DNA from: Bacteroidales bacterium
Lineage (GTDB): Bacteria > Bacteroidota > Bacteroidia > Bacteroidales > UBA932
Direction of reading: 5' to 3'
Length of the DNA: 40,894 nucleotides
Assembly: GCA_017553545.1 (NCBI GenBank)
Contig: JAFZKT010000019.1
Coordinates: 1 to 40,894 of the forward strand
Position numbers and translations under genes: made by a program. This document shows, one piece after another, positions 9,949 through 17,460 of this stretch (positions are counted from its first letter, which is position 1; each line of letters begins with the position of its first letter). The notes below the pieces were generated by a model. The model saw nothing but the letters and a program-made list of their open reading frames with translations. It had not been told where the DNA came from and searched no databases.

Positions 9949-10426
9949 AATTATTTTTCCAAATTACATAATTGAATTACAAATTATTCCGCAATACGAG
10001 CGCGCAGAAGCACATTTTACGAGAAAAACAGAATCAAGAGCAAATGAAATTTTTAAAAACACTCAATGAAAGAATCTGAAAGAACAAAAAAACATATCGC
10101 CTTACCAAAACATCTGAAGAAAGGCAAAAAAAAGAATCTTCAAAAAAGAAGCGGATGAAAAAAACGGCAAAAAAGAGAGATATTAAAAGATTTTAAAAGA
10201 ATTTAAAAATTTTAAATATGTAAAAAATAATGAATTTAAAATAATTATAAATTCATAAAATACCCCCCCCGACACCCTGAAGCCTCCTTTTGAGCCGGCG
10301 CGGGACAATTCAGACCGTAAGCGCTAAGCGAAAAACGCCATTCTACAATAGTATACGGCATATCTCAAAATAAGAACATCGGCGGGGCATATTCCCCGAA
10401 AAAGCAAGAATTCTTTTAAAAAACGA
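9949..10426. other. AT-rich non-coding region between regulator and pilus operon
   Basis: No convincing gene here. From 9949 to about 10260 the sequence is very A/T-rich with many A-runs and repeated TTTTAAAA-like words, in sharp contrast with the GC-rich genes around it. It then switches abruptly to a run of eight C (10263-10270) and a more GC-rich stretch. A short imperfect hairpin (CGGGG/CCCCG) lies near 10384-10399. The region may act as a curved or regulator-bound upstream sequence for the pilus promoter; this is inference from composition only. Confidence 0.6.
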
Positions 10427-10457
10427 CAAAATAATTTTTGCATCATTAATTATTTTG
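10427..10457. promoter_or_regulatory. Inverted repeat around the pilus -33 box (putative operator)
   Basis: CAAAATAATT (10427-10436) and AATTATTTTG (10448-10457) are perfect 10-bp inverted arms separated by 11 nt. The TTTG -33 box (10437-10440) lies in the spacer, directly against the left arm. A protein bound here would cover the -33 element, so repression or activation at this site is likely. Which regulator binds is not shown by sequence. Confidence 0.6.
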
Positions 10458-10468
10458 ATATATCTTTG
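10437..10468 (+). promoter_or_regulatory. Promoter of the type V pilus operon
   Basis: TTTG (10437-10440), a 20-nt spacer and TATCTTTG (10461-10468) match the Bacteroidota consensus fully. Transcription should start near 10472. No other full promoter was seen before the terminator at 25322, so it probably serves all ten genes. Confidence 0.85.
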
Positions 10469-10479
10469 CATGTTTTTAT

Positions 10480-10535
10480 GCGTGAAGCGTGCGTGCCCGC
10501 ACATATACACACGCCAAGTAGTTGGGCCCTAACTA
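10480..10535 (+). promoter_or_regulatory. Structured 5' leader of the pilus operon
   Basis: Two possible RNA structures lie in the untranslated leader. GCGTG (10480-10484) can pair with CACGC (10510-10514) and encloses GTGCG/CGCAC (10489-10493/10498-10502, 4-nt loop). Next, TAGTT (10519-10523) and AACTA (10531-10535) flank GGGCCC. There is no T-run, so neither is a normal terminator. The leader is about 70 nt, longer than those of other genes here. Confidence 0.45.
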
Positions 10536-10543
10536 TTTGAAAA

Positions 10544-11941
10544 TTGAAAACTTACGTTCACAACATTTTCGCCGCCACCACTGTGAGCATTAAGCTCACA
10601 GTGATGCTGGTTTTGTGGGCCCTCAGCGTTTTTTCTTTACGCGCGCAGGCGGTTGACGCACGCGTCAAGGTGATTTTCCCCCTCAACTCGGATCGGATTC
10701 GTGAAAATTATCTGAATAATGCCTCCAGTCTCCAGGCGCTGGACACGCTTCTCACCGCAGACCATCCGGTAGCAGGCATCACCGTGATCTCCTTCTCTTC
10801 ACCTGAAGGAAACTGGGAATACAACAAGGCACTCTCCATCCGTCGCGCCAATTCCATCAAGGCTTACATCCAAAACAATTATCCCGGCCTTGAGGAAAAA
10901 GTGATTCTCAAACCCGGCGTGGAAGCCTGGGACGAATTTCGCGCCATCGTTTCCGCGGACAGCCGCCTCACCGACAACGAGCGTGAAGAATTGCTGTCGA
11001 TTATCGACAGTAAGGATGCTCTTTCGGCGAAAAAGAAAAAAATGTATGCGCTTCCCCAATACCGGAGCCTGTATTCCAGCTTTTTCCAGACCCTGCGCTT
11101 TGCCATCATCAGCATAGAATACGACCATACTCCTGTTATTGTCACAAACGAAGAGGAAGTTACCGTGGTTGAAGAGGAGCCCATAGTGGAAGAGGCTCCT
11201 GTCGTAGAAGAGGCACCTGTCGTAGAAGAAGAAGTGGTGGTGGTTGAGGAACCGGTAGTTGAGGAAGAACCCGTGGTTGAAGAGGAGCCCGTGGTGGAAG
11301 AGGCTCCTGTCGTAGAAGAGGAAGTGGTCAAAAACGAATCCCATTCCGTCGCATTAGGTGCCCTCACTTTAAACACGCTTTATACGGTTGGCGGGGCAAT
11401 TGCCACCGGGTTCCACACCGTTCCCCTTACCGTGGGCTTCGAGATTCCCATCGGCAAGCACTTCAGCGTTTATTCCAACTACCTTGTCACTGTACCCTGG
11501 CACGCCTGGAACAACAACGCGGATTGCGCTGAACTTATGCACTGGGATCTTGGCGGCAAGTGGTATCCCGGCGGTTCCTTCCGCAAGCCCTTCAGTCCCA
11601 AGGCGGACAGAAATGTTCTGGACGGCTGGTACGCTTCCCTCTCCGCAGGCTGCGGTTATTACGACTTCGAGCACGATGGCAAGGGATACCAGGGTGAGGA
11701 AATCCTCGGCGCCGTCGGCCTGGGCTACGGTCTCTCCCTGAACAAGCACTGGATCATCAACTTCGGCCTGGGCGTAGGCCCCATGTTCACCCGCTACCGC
11801 TATTACGAAGGACGCTCGAACAATGAGCACCTGATGTACAAGTATAGCGGCACTTTCACCTATTTCGGCGTCACGGACGCAAAGGTGACGCTCACCTATC
11901 TGTTCTACTGCAACAAAAAAGCGAAACAGAACCAGAAGTAA
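10544..11941 (+). CDS. OmpA-like / DUF3575 outer-membrane protein, first gene of pilus operon
   Basis: A 465-residue secreted protein. A signal peptide ending SLRAQA (to about residue 36) is followed by an OmpA-like region (residues about 38-195). Residues 203-262 are a VVEE/APVVEE repeat, probably an extended acidic linker. The C-terminal half (from about 268) is a DUF3575-type membrane beta-barrel rich in aromatic, glycine-spaced strands. The start is uncertain. An in-frame stop lies at 10538, so TTG 10544 is the earliest possible start. GTG 10583 would also give a good signal peptide, while the first ATG (10604) leaves no charged n-region. DUF3575 proteins often head fimbrillin clusters in Bacteroidales. 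A role as outer-membrane platform or wall link for the pilus is inferred, not proven. Confidence 0.85.
   Translation: MKTYVHNIFAATTVSIKLTVMLVLWALSVFSLRAQAVDARVKVIFPLNSDRIRENYLNNASSLQALDTLLTADHPVAGITVISFSSPEGNWEYNKALSIRRANSIKAYIQNNYPGLEEKVILKPGVEAWDEFRAIVSADSRLTDNEREELLSIIDSKDALSAKKKKMYALPQYRSLYSSFFQTLRFAIISIEYDHTPVIVTNEEEVTVVEEEPIVEEAPVVEEAPVVEEEVVVVEEPVVEEEPVVEEEPVVEEAPVVEEEVVKNESHSVALGALTLNTLYTVGGAIATGFHTVPLTVGFEIPIGKHFSVYSNYLVTVPWHAWNNNADCAELMHWDLGGKWYPGGSFRKPFSPKADRNVLDGWYASLSAGCGYYDFEHDGKGYQGEEILGAVGLGYGLSLNKHWIINFGLGVGPMFTRYRYYEGRSNNEHLMYKYSGTFTYFGVTDAKVTLTYLFYCNKKAKQNQK
10579..10603 (+). promoter_or_regulatory. Perfect hairpin at the start region of the first pilus gene
   Basis: CACTGTGAGC (10579-10588) and GCTCACAGTG (10594-10603) form a perfect 10-bp stem with a 5-nt ATTAA loop, ending exactly before the ATG at 10604. 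It contains the candidate GTG start at 10583. It could control translation initiation, or simply overlap early codons. Confidence 0.5.
11168..11321 (+). repeat. 46-bp direct repeats within the VVEE linker coding region
   Basis: 11168-11213 and 11276-11321 are near-identical 46-bp copies (two differences), 108 bp apart, which is 36 codons. Slipped-strand or recombination events between them would change the linker length in frame. Shorter GTAGAAGAGG-type units fill the space between them. Confidence 0.8.
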
Positions 11942-12973
11942 ATGAGAAGGCGTTTATTCATACTGATCTTTGCTGTGCTCACAGTCCTCACGGGCTGTGC
12001 GCGCCGTGAACTTGAGTATGGCAACGCCAACCTCAACCTCAATCTCAAGATCAACCTCAACGTACGCGTAAACGGCCAGATGACGCAACTTCCCACGCCG
12101 GAAATGATGCGCGTAATGTTCTTCGACCCCGACACCTACAGACTCGTCTCCGAAAACTACCTGCCCGCTACTGGCGGCCGCATTTCCCTCCCTCCGGGAA
12201 GATACAAGTTCATCGGCTACAACTTCGACACGGAAGCGACCCTCCTGCGCAACGACCGCAACTATTACTCCATCGAGGCCTACACCAACGAGATTTCGTC
12301 GGCCATGAAATCCAGCATCCTCAACGCCATCCGTTACGGCAAGTCCGCAGTAGCCAAGGGTGAAACGGACGAGGACGCCTGGGACCTCGCGCTCAAGCAG
12401 GTGCAGGAAGGCGCCATCATCTATGAGCCGGACCACCTCTTCGTGAGCCACCAGGATGTGGAGGTCCTCAACATCGCCGAGGATCAGACCATCGAGGCCG
12501 AGGCAGAAACCATCATCGAAACCTGGAAGATTTCCGTACGCATCAAGAATGAGCAGTATATGGCGTCCGCACGCGCACTGCTCACCGGCCAGATTGCTTC
12601 CAACTTCATCGGCCTGCCCAAGGAAGAGGGCAAGACCGACACCGATGTCACCCTGATGTTCGACATGAACGCAGGTTCAGACTCGGCAGAGAATGACATC
12701 GTGGTGGGCCAGTTCAACACATTCGGCAAGAACCCCAACGTTCACAGCCGTCTGTGGCTAACCATCATTATCAAGACCGTAGGCGGTGAGACCGTTGAAT
12801 GGCACCGTGACATCACCGACGAATTCTATATGGACGACGCCATCAACGACCAAACCATCACCATTGAAGATGAAATTATAATTCCCGAGCCGCCCGGCGG
12901 CGAAGGCGGAGGCGGTGGCTTCCAGCCCGGCGTGGACGACTGGGAAGAGGAAAATATACCGATAAGTATTTAA
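11942..12973 (+). CDS. DUF5119 (FimB/Mfa2-like) lipoprotein
   Basis: A 343-residue lipoprotein whose ATG directly follows the TAA of the previous gene. The signal peptide ends LTVLTGC (Cys19). The body resembles the DUF5119 family, often grouped with FimB/Mfa2 anchor proteins of type V pili. Typical segments are LPPGRYKFIGYNFDTEA (residues about 82-98) followed by an AYTNE segment. The C-terminus is glycine-rich (GGEGGGGG) and acidic. The likely role is a surface anchor or base subunit that retains the pilus. Unlike the downstream pilins it has no TKA motif after the lipobox, which fits a protein that stays lipidated rather than being processed and polymerised. Confidence 0.85.
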   Translation: MRRRLFILIFAVLTVLTGCARRELEYGNANLNLNLKINLNVRVNGQMTQLPTPEMMRVMFFDPDTYRLVSENYLPATGGRISLPPGRYKFIGYNFDTEATLLRNDRNYYSIEAYTNEISSAMKSSILNAIRYGKSAVAKGETDEDAWDLALKQVQEGAIIYEPDHLFVSHQDVEVLNIAEDQTIEAEAETIIETWKISVRIKNEQYMASARALLTGQIASNFIGLPKEEGKTDTDVTLMFDMNAGSDSAENDIVVGQFNTFGKNPNVHSRLWLTIIIKTVGGETVEWHRDITDEFYMDDAINDQTITIEDEIIIPEPPGGEGGGGGFQPGVDDWEEENIPISI

Positions 12974-13014
12974 AATACAATATGTTTAACCCTTTTATAA
13001 ACAATCAAAACATT

Positions 13015-14121
13015 ATGAAAACAAACCAATTGATTCTCGCAGCAGCGCTGGTAGCGCTCGCAGCTTGCAGCAAGACTGGCGTTGATTCTTTCAACACCGG
13101 TAAACTTGAAGACGATGAAATCGGCTTCAACGTAGTCAACCAGAAGGCCACCAAGGCCAACAATGCCATTATCTCCGGCGCCTCCTATGGCACCGACAAC
13201 ACCTTCAAGGTATGGGGCTGGCAGTCTCCCGCAGGAGATTTCTCTGAATTCGCAGAGGATGCAGCGTCCAACTTCATGAGCAACCTTACCATCGAATGGA
13301 CCAAGGGTGCTGTTCCCGGAACGCACGACTTTGCCTGGAGAAACGCCGAGCATTACTACTACTGGCCCTACACCGGCAAGATTGGCTTCCTGGCCGTCCA
13401 TCCTTCCAACGTAGCTCCCTCCAGCACCGGTTGGGACGCCGCCAACGACAAGCCCAAGGCAAGTTTCGCAGACTACACCATCTCCGCTTCCAACAAAACC
13501 GTGGACCTCATGCTGGCCGACAACGAGGGTGAGCGCATGGCATCTGCCCTTCCCATGGTGTTCAAGCACGCTCTTTCCCAGATTCAGTTCCGTGTAAGGA
13601 CCAACGAGGATTACTCCAACGACGTAACCTTCACCGTGAACAGCGTCTCCCTCAACAACATTGACCTCTCCGGCGACCTGGCCTACGCAAACGGCGCTTT
13701 CACCTGGAGCGACAATGCCGCCCAGACCGAAAGCTGGCCCTACTATGCCACTGCCCAGGTAGTTGAATATGCAGCAACGGATGCCGCCGCCGCCCTTTAT
13801 GGCGCCGCCAACGTAATGATTCCTCAGAATGCAAACGTGCTGGCTCTTCCGGACGACACCGTCCAGACCACCATCACCATCAACTACACCATGGAGCAGC
13901 AGGGCAGCGCAGCCATCACCGGTGAAGTTACCGTAGCAGCCCCCTGGGCCAAGGTAAAAGAAGGTGCCACCGATTACGATCCCGCAGTGGCCGTCGCCGC
14001 CTGGGAGCCCGGCAAGAAGTACAACTACACCCTCAACTTCAAACTCAACGAAATCACCTTCAATCCCAGCGTAACCGATTGGGTGGAAGTGGAAATGGTC
14101 GCCACCAACATCATTGACTAA
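13015..14121 (+). CDS. Fimbrillin family lipoprotein 1 (candidate shaft pilin)
   Basis: A 368-residue Mfa_like_1/FimA-type fimbrillin precursor. I start it at ATG 13015, not the in-frame ATG 12982, because the first gives the standard lipoprotein signal ending VALAAC (Cys18). The segment KATKA (Lys47) lies 29 residues after the lipid Cys, just before the first core strands. A YYWPYTG motif typical of the family lies near residue 117. The C-terminus shows ITFNPSVTDW, the conserved terminal strand expected to take part in donor-strand assembly. The leader is A-rich and resembles that of the next gene. Its place as the first pilin, with its own spaced start, suggests high expression and a shaft role; this is inference. 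Confidence 0.9.
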   Translation: MKTNQLILAAALVALAACSKTGVDSFNTGKLEDDEIGFNVVNQKATKANNAIISGASYGTDNTFKVWGWQSPAGDFSEFAEDAASNFMSNLTIEWTKGAVPGTHDFAWRNAEHYYYWPYTGKIGFLAVHPSNVAPSSTGWDAANDKPKASFADYTISASNKTVDLMLADNEGERMASALPMVFKHALSQIQFRVRTNEDYSNDVTFTVNSVSLNNIDLSGDLAYANGAFTWSDNAAQTESWPYYATAQVVEYAATDAAAALYGAANVMIPQNANVLALPDDTVQTTITINYTMEQQGSAAITGEVTVAAPWAKVKEGATDYDPAVAVAAWEPGKKYNYTLNFKLNEITFNPSVTDWVEVEMVATNIID

Positions 14122-14151
14122 AACAAGTTTAACACACTAAAATAAACAATT

Positions 14152-15201
14152 ATGAAAAAGTTTTTCTTCCTCGCAGTTGCCGCAGTCGCAGTACTCGCCG
14201 CCTGCACCAAGAACAACGTTGACAACACCTCCAACAAGGCTCGTCAAATCAACTTCTCCACCGTTACCGGAATGAACACCAAAGCGCCCATCACCGGTAC
14301 CATCTACAAGACCACCGATCCTCAGTTCGGTATGTTCTGCTACGCTCTCGTGGACGGCAAGAACTGGACGGCCAACAGCGCCGACGGCCAGCTCTACATG
14401 GACAACGAGACCATCTCCTACAACAGCACGGACAAGATCTGGGAGACTTCCACCGTCTATTACTGGCCGCTTTCCGGTAGCCTTACCTTCGTCGGCTACT
14501 CCCCGAAAAACGCTGCCGGCACCGTCGCTTACAACAAGAGCACCAAGGCCCTGACCGTTACCGATTTCGAGGTCAATTCCGCCGCTGCCAGCCAGCAGGA
14601 CCTGATGTGGGCCACCACCCAGAAGGATCTGACCGACAACCAGTCCACCTACACTTCTGAAATTGAAACCAGCACCAAGACGGGTGTCAACGTGATTTTC
14701 CACCACGCCCTCTCCCAGGTAAAGTTCAATGTTAAGAAGGCCGCCGGACTGGACGCCTATACGATTACGGTCAACAGCATCACCTTCAGCGCCTACAACA
14801 AGGGTACCCTCACCGTCACCAACGACGTTCCCGTCTGGAGCGCCCAGGCTCTCATCACCGGAGGCAGCGCTTTCACTTATGACACCACCGGTTCCGATGT
14901 CGTCGCCCCGAACAACGCTTCTGCCTTTGCCGCTTTCGGCGTGGCCAACATGCCCGTCCCTCAGGCTCTTGTCGCCGACACCCAGAAGTTCACCATCACC
15001 TACTCCCTCGAGAAGGATGGCGTCAACCTCGGTTCCAAGACTGTCACCACGGACCTCCGCGTTGCCGACGGCGTTACCGAGTGGGCGCAGAACACCATCT
15101 ACAACTACAACATCGTCATCGATCTCAACAAGATCTACTTCAATCCTACGATTGTTGAGTGGACTTCTCCTGAGGCAAATCAGCAGATTGACGTTCAGTA
15201 A
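14152..15201 (+). CDS. Fimbrillin family lipoprotein 2 (candidate shaft pilin)
   Basis: A 349-residue paralogue of the preceding gene. The lipoprotein signal ends VLAACT (Cys18). MNTKAPITG (Lys44) follows 26 residues later. VYYWPLSG lies near residue 105 and IYFNPTIVEW near the C-terminus. The 30-nt gap before it contains GTTTAAC and ATAAACAAT words, also present before the first fimbrillin, which points to tandem duplication including the leader. The core is rich in Thr, Ser and Asn, as in surface-exposed pilins. Confidence 0.9.
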   Translation: MKKFFFLAVAAVAVLAACTKNNVDNTSNKARQINFSTVTGMNTKAPITGTIYKTTDPQFGMFCYALVDGKNWTANSADGQLYMDNETISYNSTDKIWETSTVYYWPLSGSLTFVGYSPKNAAGTVAYNKSTKALTVTDFEVNSAAASQQDLMWATTQKDLTDNQSTYTSEIETSTKTGVNVIFHHALSQVKFNVKKAAGLDAYTITVNSITFSAYNKGTLTVTNDVPVWSAQALITGGSAFTYDTTGSDVVAPNNASAFAAFGVANMPVPQALVADTQKFTITYSLEKDGVNLGSKTVTTDLRVADGVTEWAQNTIYNYNIVIDLNKIYFNPTIVEWTSPEANQQIDVQ

Positions 15202-15241
15202 GTCATAATAAAAAACAACAAACAACAATAACAAAACAACT

Positions 15242-16327
15242 ATGAAAAAGATCGTTATTATCGCCGCTGCCGCAATGGCACTGGCCGCCTGCTCCAAGAA
15301 CAACGCCAATGTTCCCGAAGCTTCTCCCATCAGCTTTGCGCCCAACGCACTGCAGACCAAGGCCCTGATCCTCCCGGACAGCAATTCCCCGGACCAGCTC
15401 GCATTCCCCACCAGCGAATCCTTCAACGTATTCGCTTTTGCGGCCCTTGACGGCAGCACCTACAACTACGCCACCCCCCTGATGGACGATGTCAACATCT
15501 CCAACAACGGCGGCGACTGGAAAGCGACCACCGGCACCTACCTCTGGCCCGCCACCGGTACCGTGGACTTCTATGCCTACTATCCCGGCAGCCTGAATGC
15601 AACCTTCGTTTCCAGCGAGGAGCCCAAGGGCATCAACCTCGCCGGCGTAAGCCTTGGCACTGCCATCGGCAGCCAGATCGATCCCCTCGTGGCCACCACC
15701 CTCGCCCAGATGGCATCATCCAAACCCACGGTGAGCCTTGTGTTCAAGCACATCACCAGCCAGATTGCCGTGACCGCTTTCGACGCCACCAGCACCGAAA
15801 CCCTCAAGGGCAAGATCACCATCGAGAAGGTCACCTTCAAGAACATGCACACCAGCGGTGACTACACCAAGAGCACCACGATCGGCAAGGGCCTGTGGAG
15901 CAACATCAACACCACCGCGGACTTCGTTTCCTTCGAGGGCGGCGAGGTGCTGCAGGCAACCGAAAGCTTCCTCTCCGGCGCTTCCTTCACCGCAGCCATC
16001 GACAACAGCGCAGCCTTCGTTGTGATCCCCGACAACGTGGTCACCGGCACTGCCGCCGATCAAGCCATCGAGGTCAAGTACAGCATTGCCGCTTACACCA
16101 TCAACGGTTTTGACTACCCTGCCACTCCCACCCAGACCGTGACGATTCCCCTTTACGGCCGGGTGAGCGCCAACAAGTTCCAGAACGGTAAGCGCTACGT
16201 GTTCCACATCGGCATCTCCCTCGACGGCGCCAACAACGAGATTATGTTCTCGCCCGTCGTGGAAGGCTGGGACACCGAGGATATCTCCGGTATCACCATC
16301 GACGCTGTCAAGGCCACCCTGCTGTAA
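15242..16327 (+). CDS. Fimbrillin family lipoprotein 3 (candidate shaft pilin)
   Basis: A 361-residue fimbrillin precursor with lipobox ALAAC (Cys17) and LQTKALIL (Lys40), 23 residues later. The YLWPATGTVDFYAYYPG segment is the family's central motif, and IMFSPVVEGW marks the C-terminal strand. The 40-nt leader before it is almost entirely A and C (AACAACAATAACAA-type), an unstructured sequence favouring ribosome access in this phylum. A large hairpin follows its stop. It is the last of the three pilins with open leaders. Confidence 0.9.
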   Translation: MKKIVIIAAAAMALAACSKNNANVPEASPISFAPNALQTKALILPDSNSPDQLAFPTSESFNVFAFAALDGSTYNYATPLMDDVNISNNGGDWKATTGTYLWPATGTVDFYAYYPGSLNATFVSSEEPKGINLAGVSLGTAIGSQIDPLVATTLAQMASSKPTVSLVFKHITSQIAVTAFDATSTETLKGKITIEKVTFKNMHTSGDYTKSTTIGKGLWSNINTTADFVSFEGGEVLQATESFLSGASFTAAIDNSAAFVVIPDNVVTGTAADQAIEVKYSIAAYTINGFDYPATPTQTVTIPLYGRVSANKFQNGKRYVFHIGISLDGANNEIMFSPVVEGWDTEDISGITIDAVKATLL

Positions 16328-16355
16328 CAGCTCCGGGAATCGATTGTTTATAATA

Positions 16356-16404
16356 TTTATCTCTACCCGGGCGGAGCAATCCGGCCCGCCCGGGACGAGA
16401 TAAA
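16356..16404 (+). promoter_or_regulatory. Large intra-operon hairpin between pilin genes 3 and 4
   Basis: Outer arms TTTATCTC (16356-16363) and GAGATAAA (16397-16404), a 2x2 internal loop, then inner arms CCCGGGCGG (16366-16374) and CCGCCCGGG (16386-16394) with an 11-nt loop. There is no U-tract after it. It may protect the 3' end of the upstream mRNA or slow transcription, lowering expression of genes 4-8 relative to 1-3. It ends 12 nt before the next ATG. Confidence 0.65.
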
Positions 16405-16416
16405 GAGACAATCCGC

Positions 16417-17460
16417 ATGATCAATAGACTGTCTTTACATATTCTCCTGGCACTTGCGCTGGCATCCTGCGTCAAGAGCACGATGGATCCGGTGGCACCG
16501 GAGCCGATGGTGTTCTCTGCGGTAGCCTCGCATTCCACCAAGGGCATCATCACAACCACGAACTACCCGATTGACGAGCCTTTCGTGGTGGAGGCAGTCC
16601 ATTATGACGACGATACCGGGCTCTCCGGCGGAGACGCCTTCATGACGCGCGAAACCGTGCAGTACGACATTGACAACGGTCTGTGGAGAACCGAAGATGA
16701 CTACTTCTGGCCCATTGACGGAAGAATCCGCTTCTACGCGGGCTCCCCGCTCATCCCGGAAGTATCTGTAACCCGGGAAAACGGCGTTACGGCCAATTGG
16801 GACATTTCATCGGGCGAAAACACCCAGACGGACCTCTGCTTCGCGGAAGTCGATGAGGACTGCACCGCCCACTCGGCCAGCGTTCCCATCATCTTCAGCC
16901 ACGCCCTCAGCCAAGTGTGCATCAAAGCGCGTACAATTAAACACTATTCCTATTCCCGTTCTATTGATAACCTGATTCAAGCAAACATTATCACTGTGGT
17001 CTTGGATTCCGTAAAGATTGGAGGCATAGTCTCCAAAGGCCGGTTCACCCAGAAACCGCTCGGCTGGCTGCTGGAAAAAGACATTAAGTCCGAATACCCT
17101 GTCTTCTCCAGCAAAAAAGGCCAGGAACTGGGCTGCGACCGCTACGACAATCCCATCCTCTACAGGCTGAACAACATGCTGCTTATTCCCCAGACGCTAT
17201 CCGAGGATGCATACATCCAGGAATGGCATCATATCGTGGTCCGCACCAGCGTCACCGACAAAGATACGGGTCAGATTATCTCAGACACAACTTATGAACT
17301 CCCCAAATCTTCCGTCATTTATCTCGCCGACTACTGCGAGGCGTGGAATCTTGACTACAAGTACACCTATCGCTTAGCCGTAGGCCTCGACAGCCCCATG
17401 CTGTCCATGGCCGTAACCGACTGGACGGAAACCAGGGAAATTATACTGGAAGACCAATGA
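16417..17460 (+). CDS. Fimbrillin family lipoprotein 4
   Basis: A 347-residue fimbrillin-like precursor: lipobox LALASC (Cys18), HSTKGII (Lys42), a central DYFWPIDGRIRFYAGSP motif and the terminal segment SMAVTDW. It starts right after the intra-operon hairpin and its stop overlaps the next start (ATGA), so translation is coupled. It is less Thr/Ser-rich than the first three and is more likely a minor or accessory subunit, though sequence alone does not settle this. Confidence 0.88.
   Translation: MINRLSLHILLALALASCVKSTMDPVAPEPMVFSAVASHSTKGIITTTNYPIDEPFVVEAVHYDDDTGLSGGDAFMTRETVQYDIDNGLWRTEDDYFWPIDGRIRFYAGSPLIPEVSVTRENGVTANWDISSGENTQTDLCFAEVDEDCTAHSASVPIIFSHALSQVCIKARTIKHYSYSRSIDNLIQANIITVVLDSVKIGGIVSKGRFTQKPLGWLLEKDIKSEYPVFSSKKGQELGCDRYDNPILYRLNNMLLIPQTLSEDAYIQEWHHIVVRTSVTDKDTGQIISDTTYELPKSSVIYLADYCEAWNLDYKYTYRLAVGLDSPMLSMAVTDWTETREIILEDQ

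Noticed and set aside
10066-10158. 30-codon Lys-rich open frame in the AT-rich intergenic region
   Set aside because: Its composition is what A-rich DNA gives by chance, it has no promoter box at the right distance, and no family is recognised.
9949-10543. Invertible promoter (inverton) controlling the pilus operon
   Set aside because: The only good inverted arms (10427-10436/10448-10457) enclose just 11 nt, too little for inversion of a promoter, and no invertase gene is present in the window.
11150-11329. CRISPR-like or tandem-repeat array
   Set aside because: The repeats encode an in-frame VVEE linker inside a gene and lack regular spacers.
12981-12988. TATGTTTA as an internal promoter before fimbrillin 1
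   Set aside because: It misses the final G of TAnnTTTG and no TTTG lies at -33, so it was not listed as a promoter.
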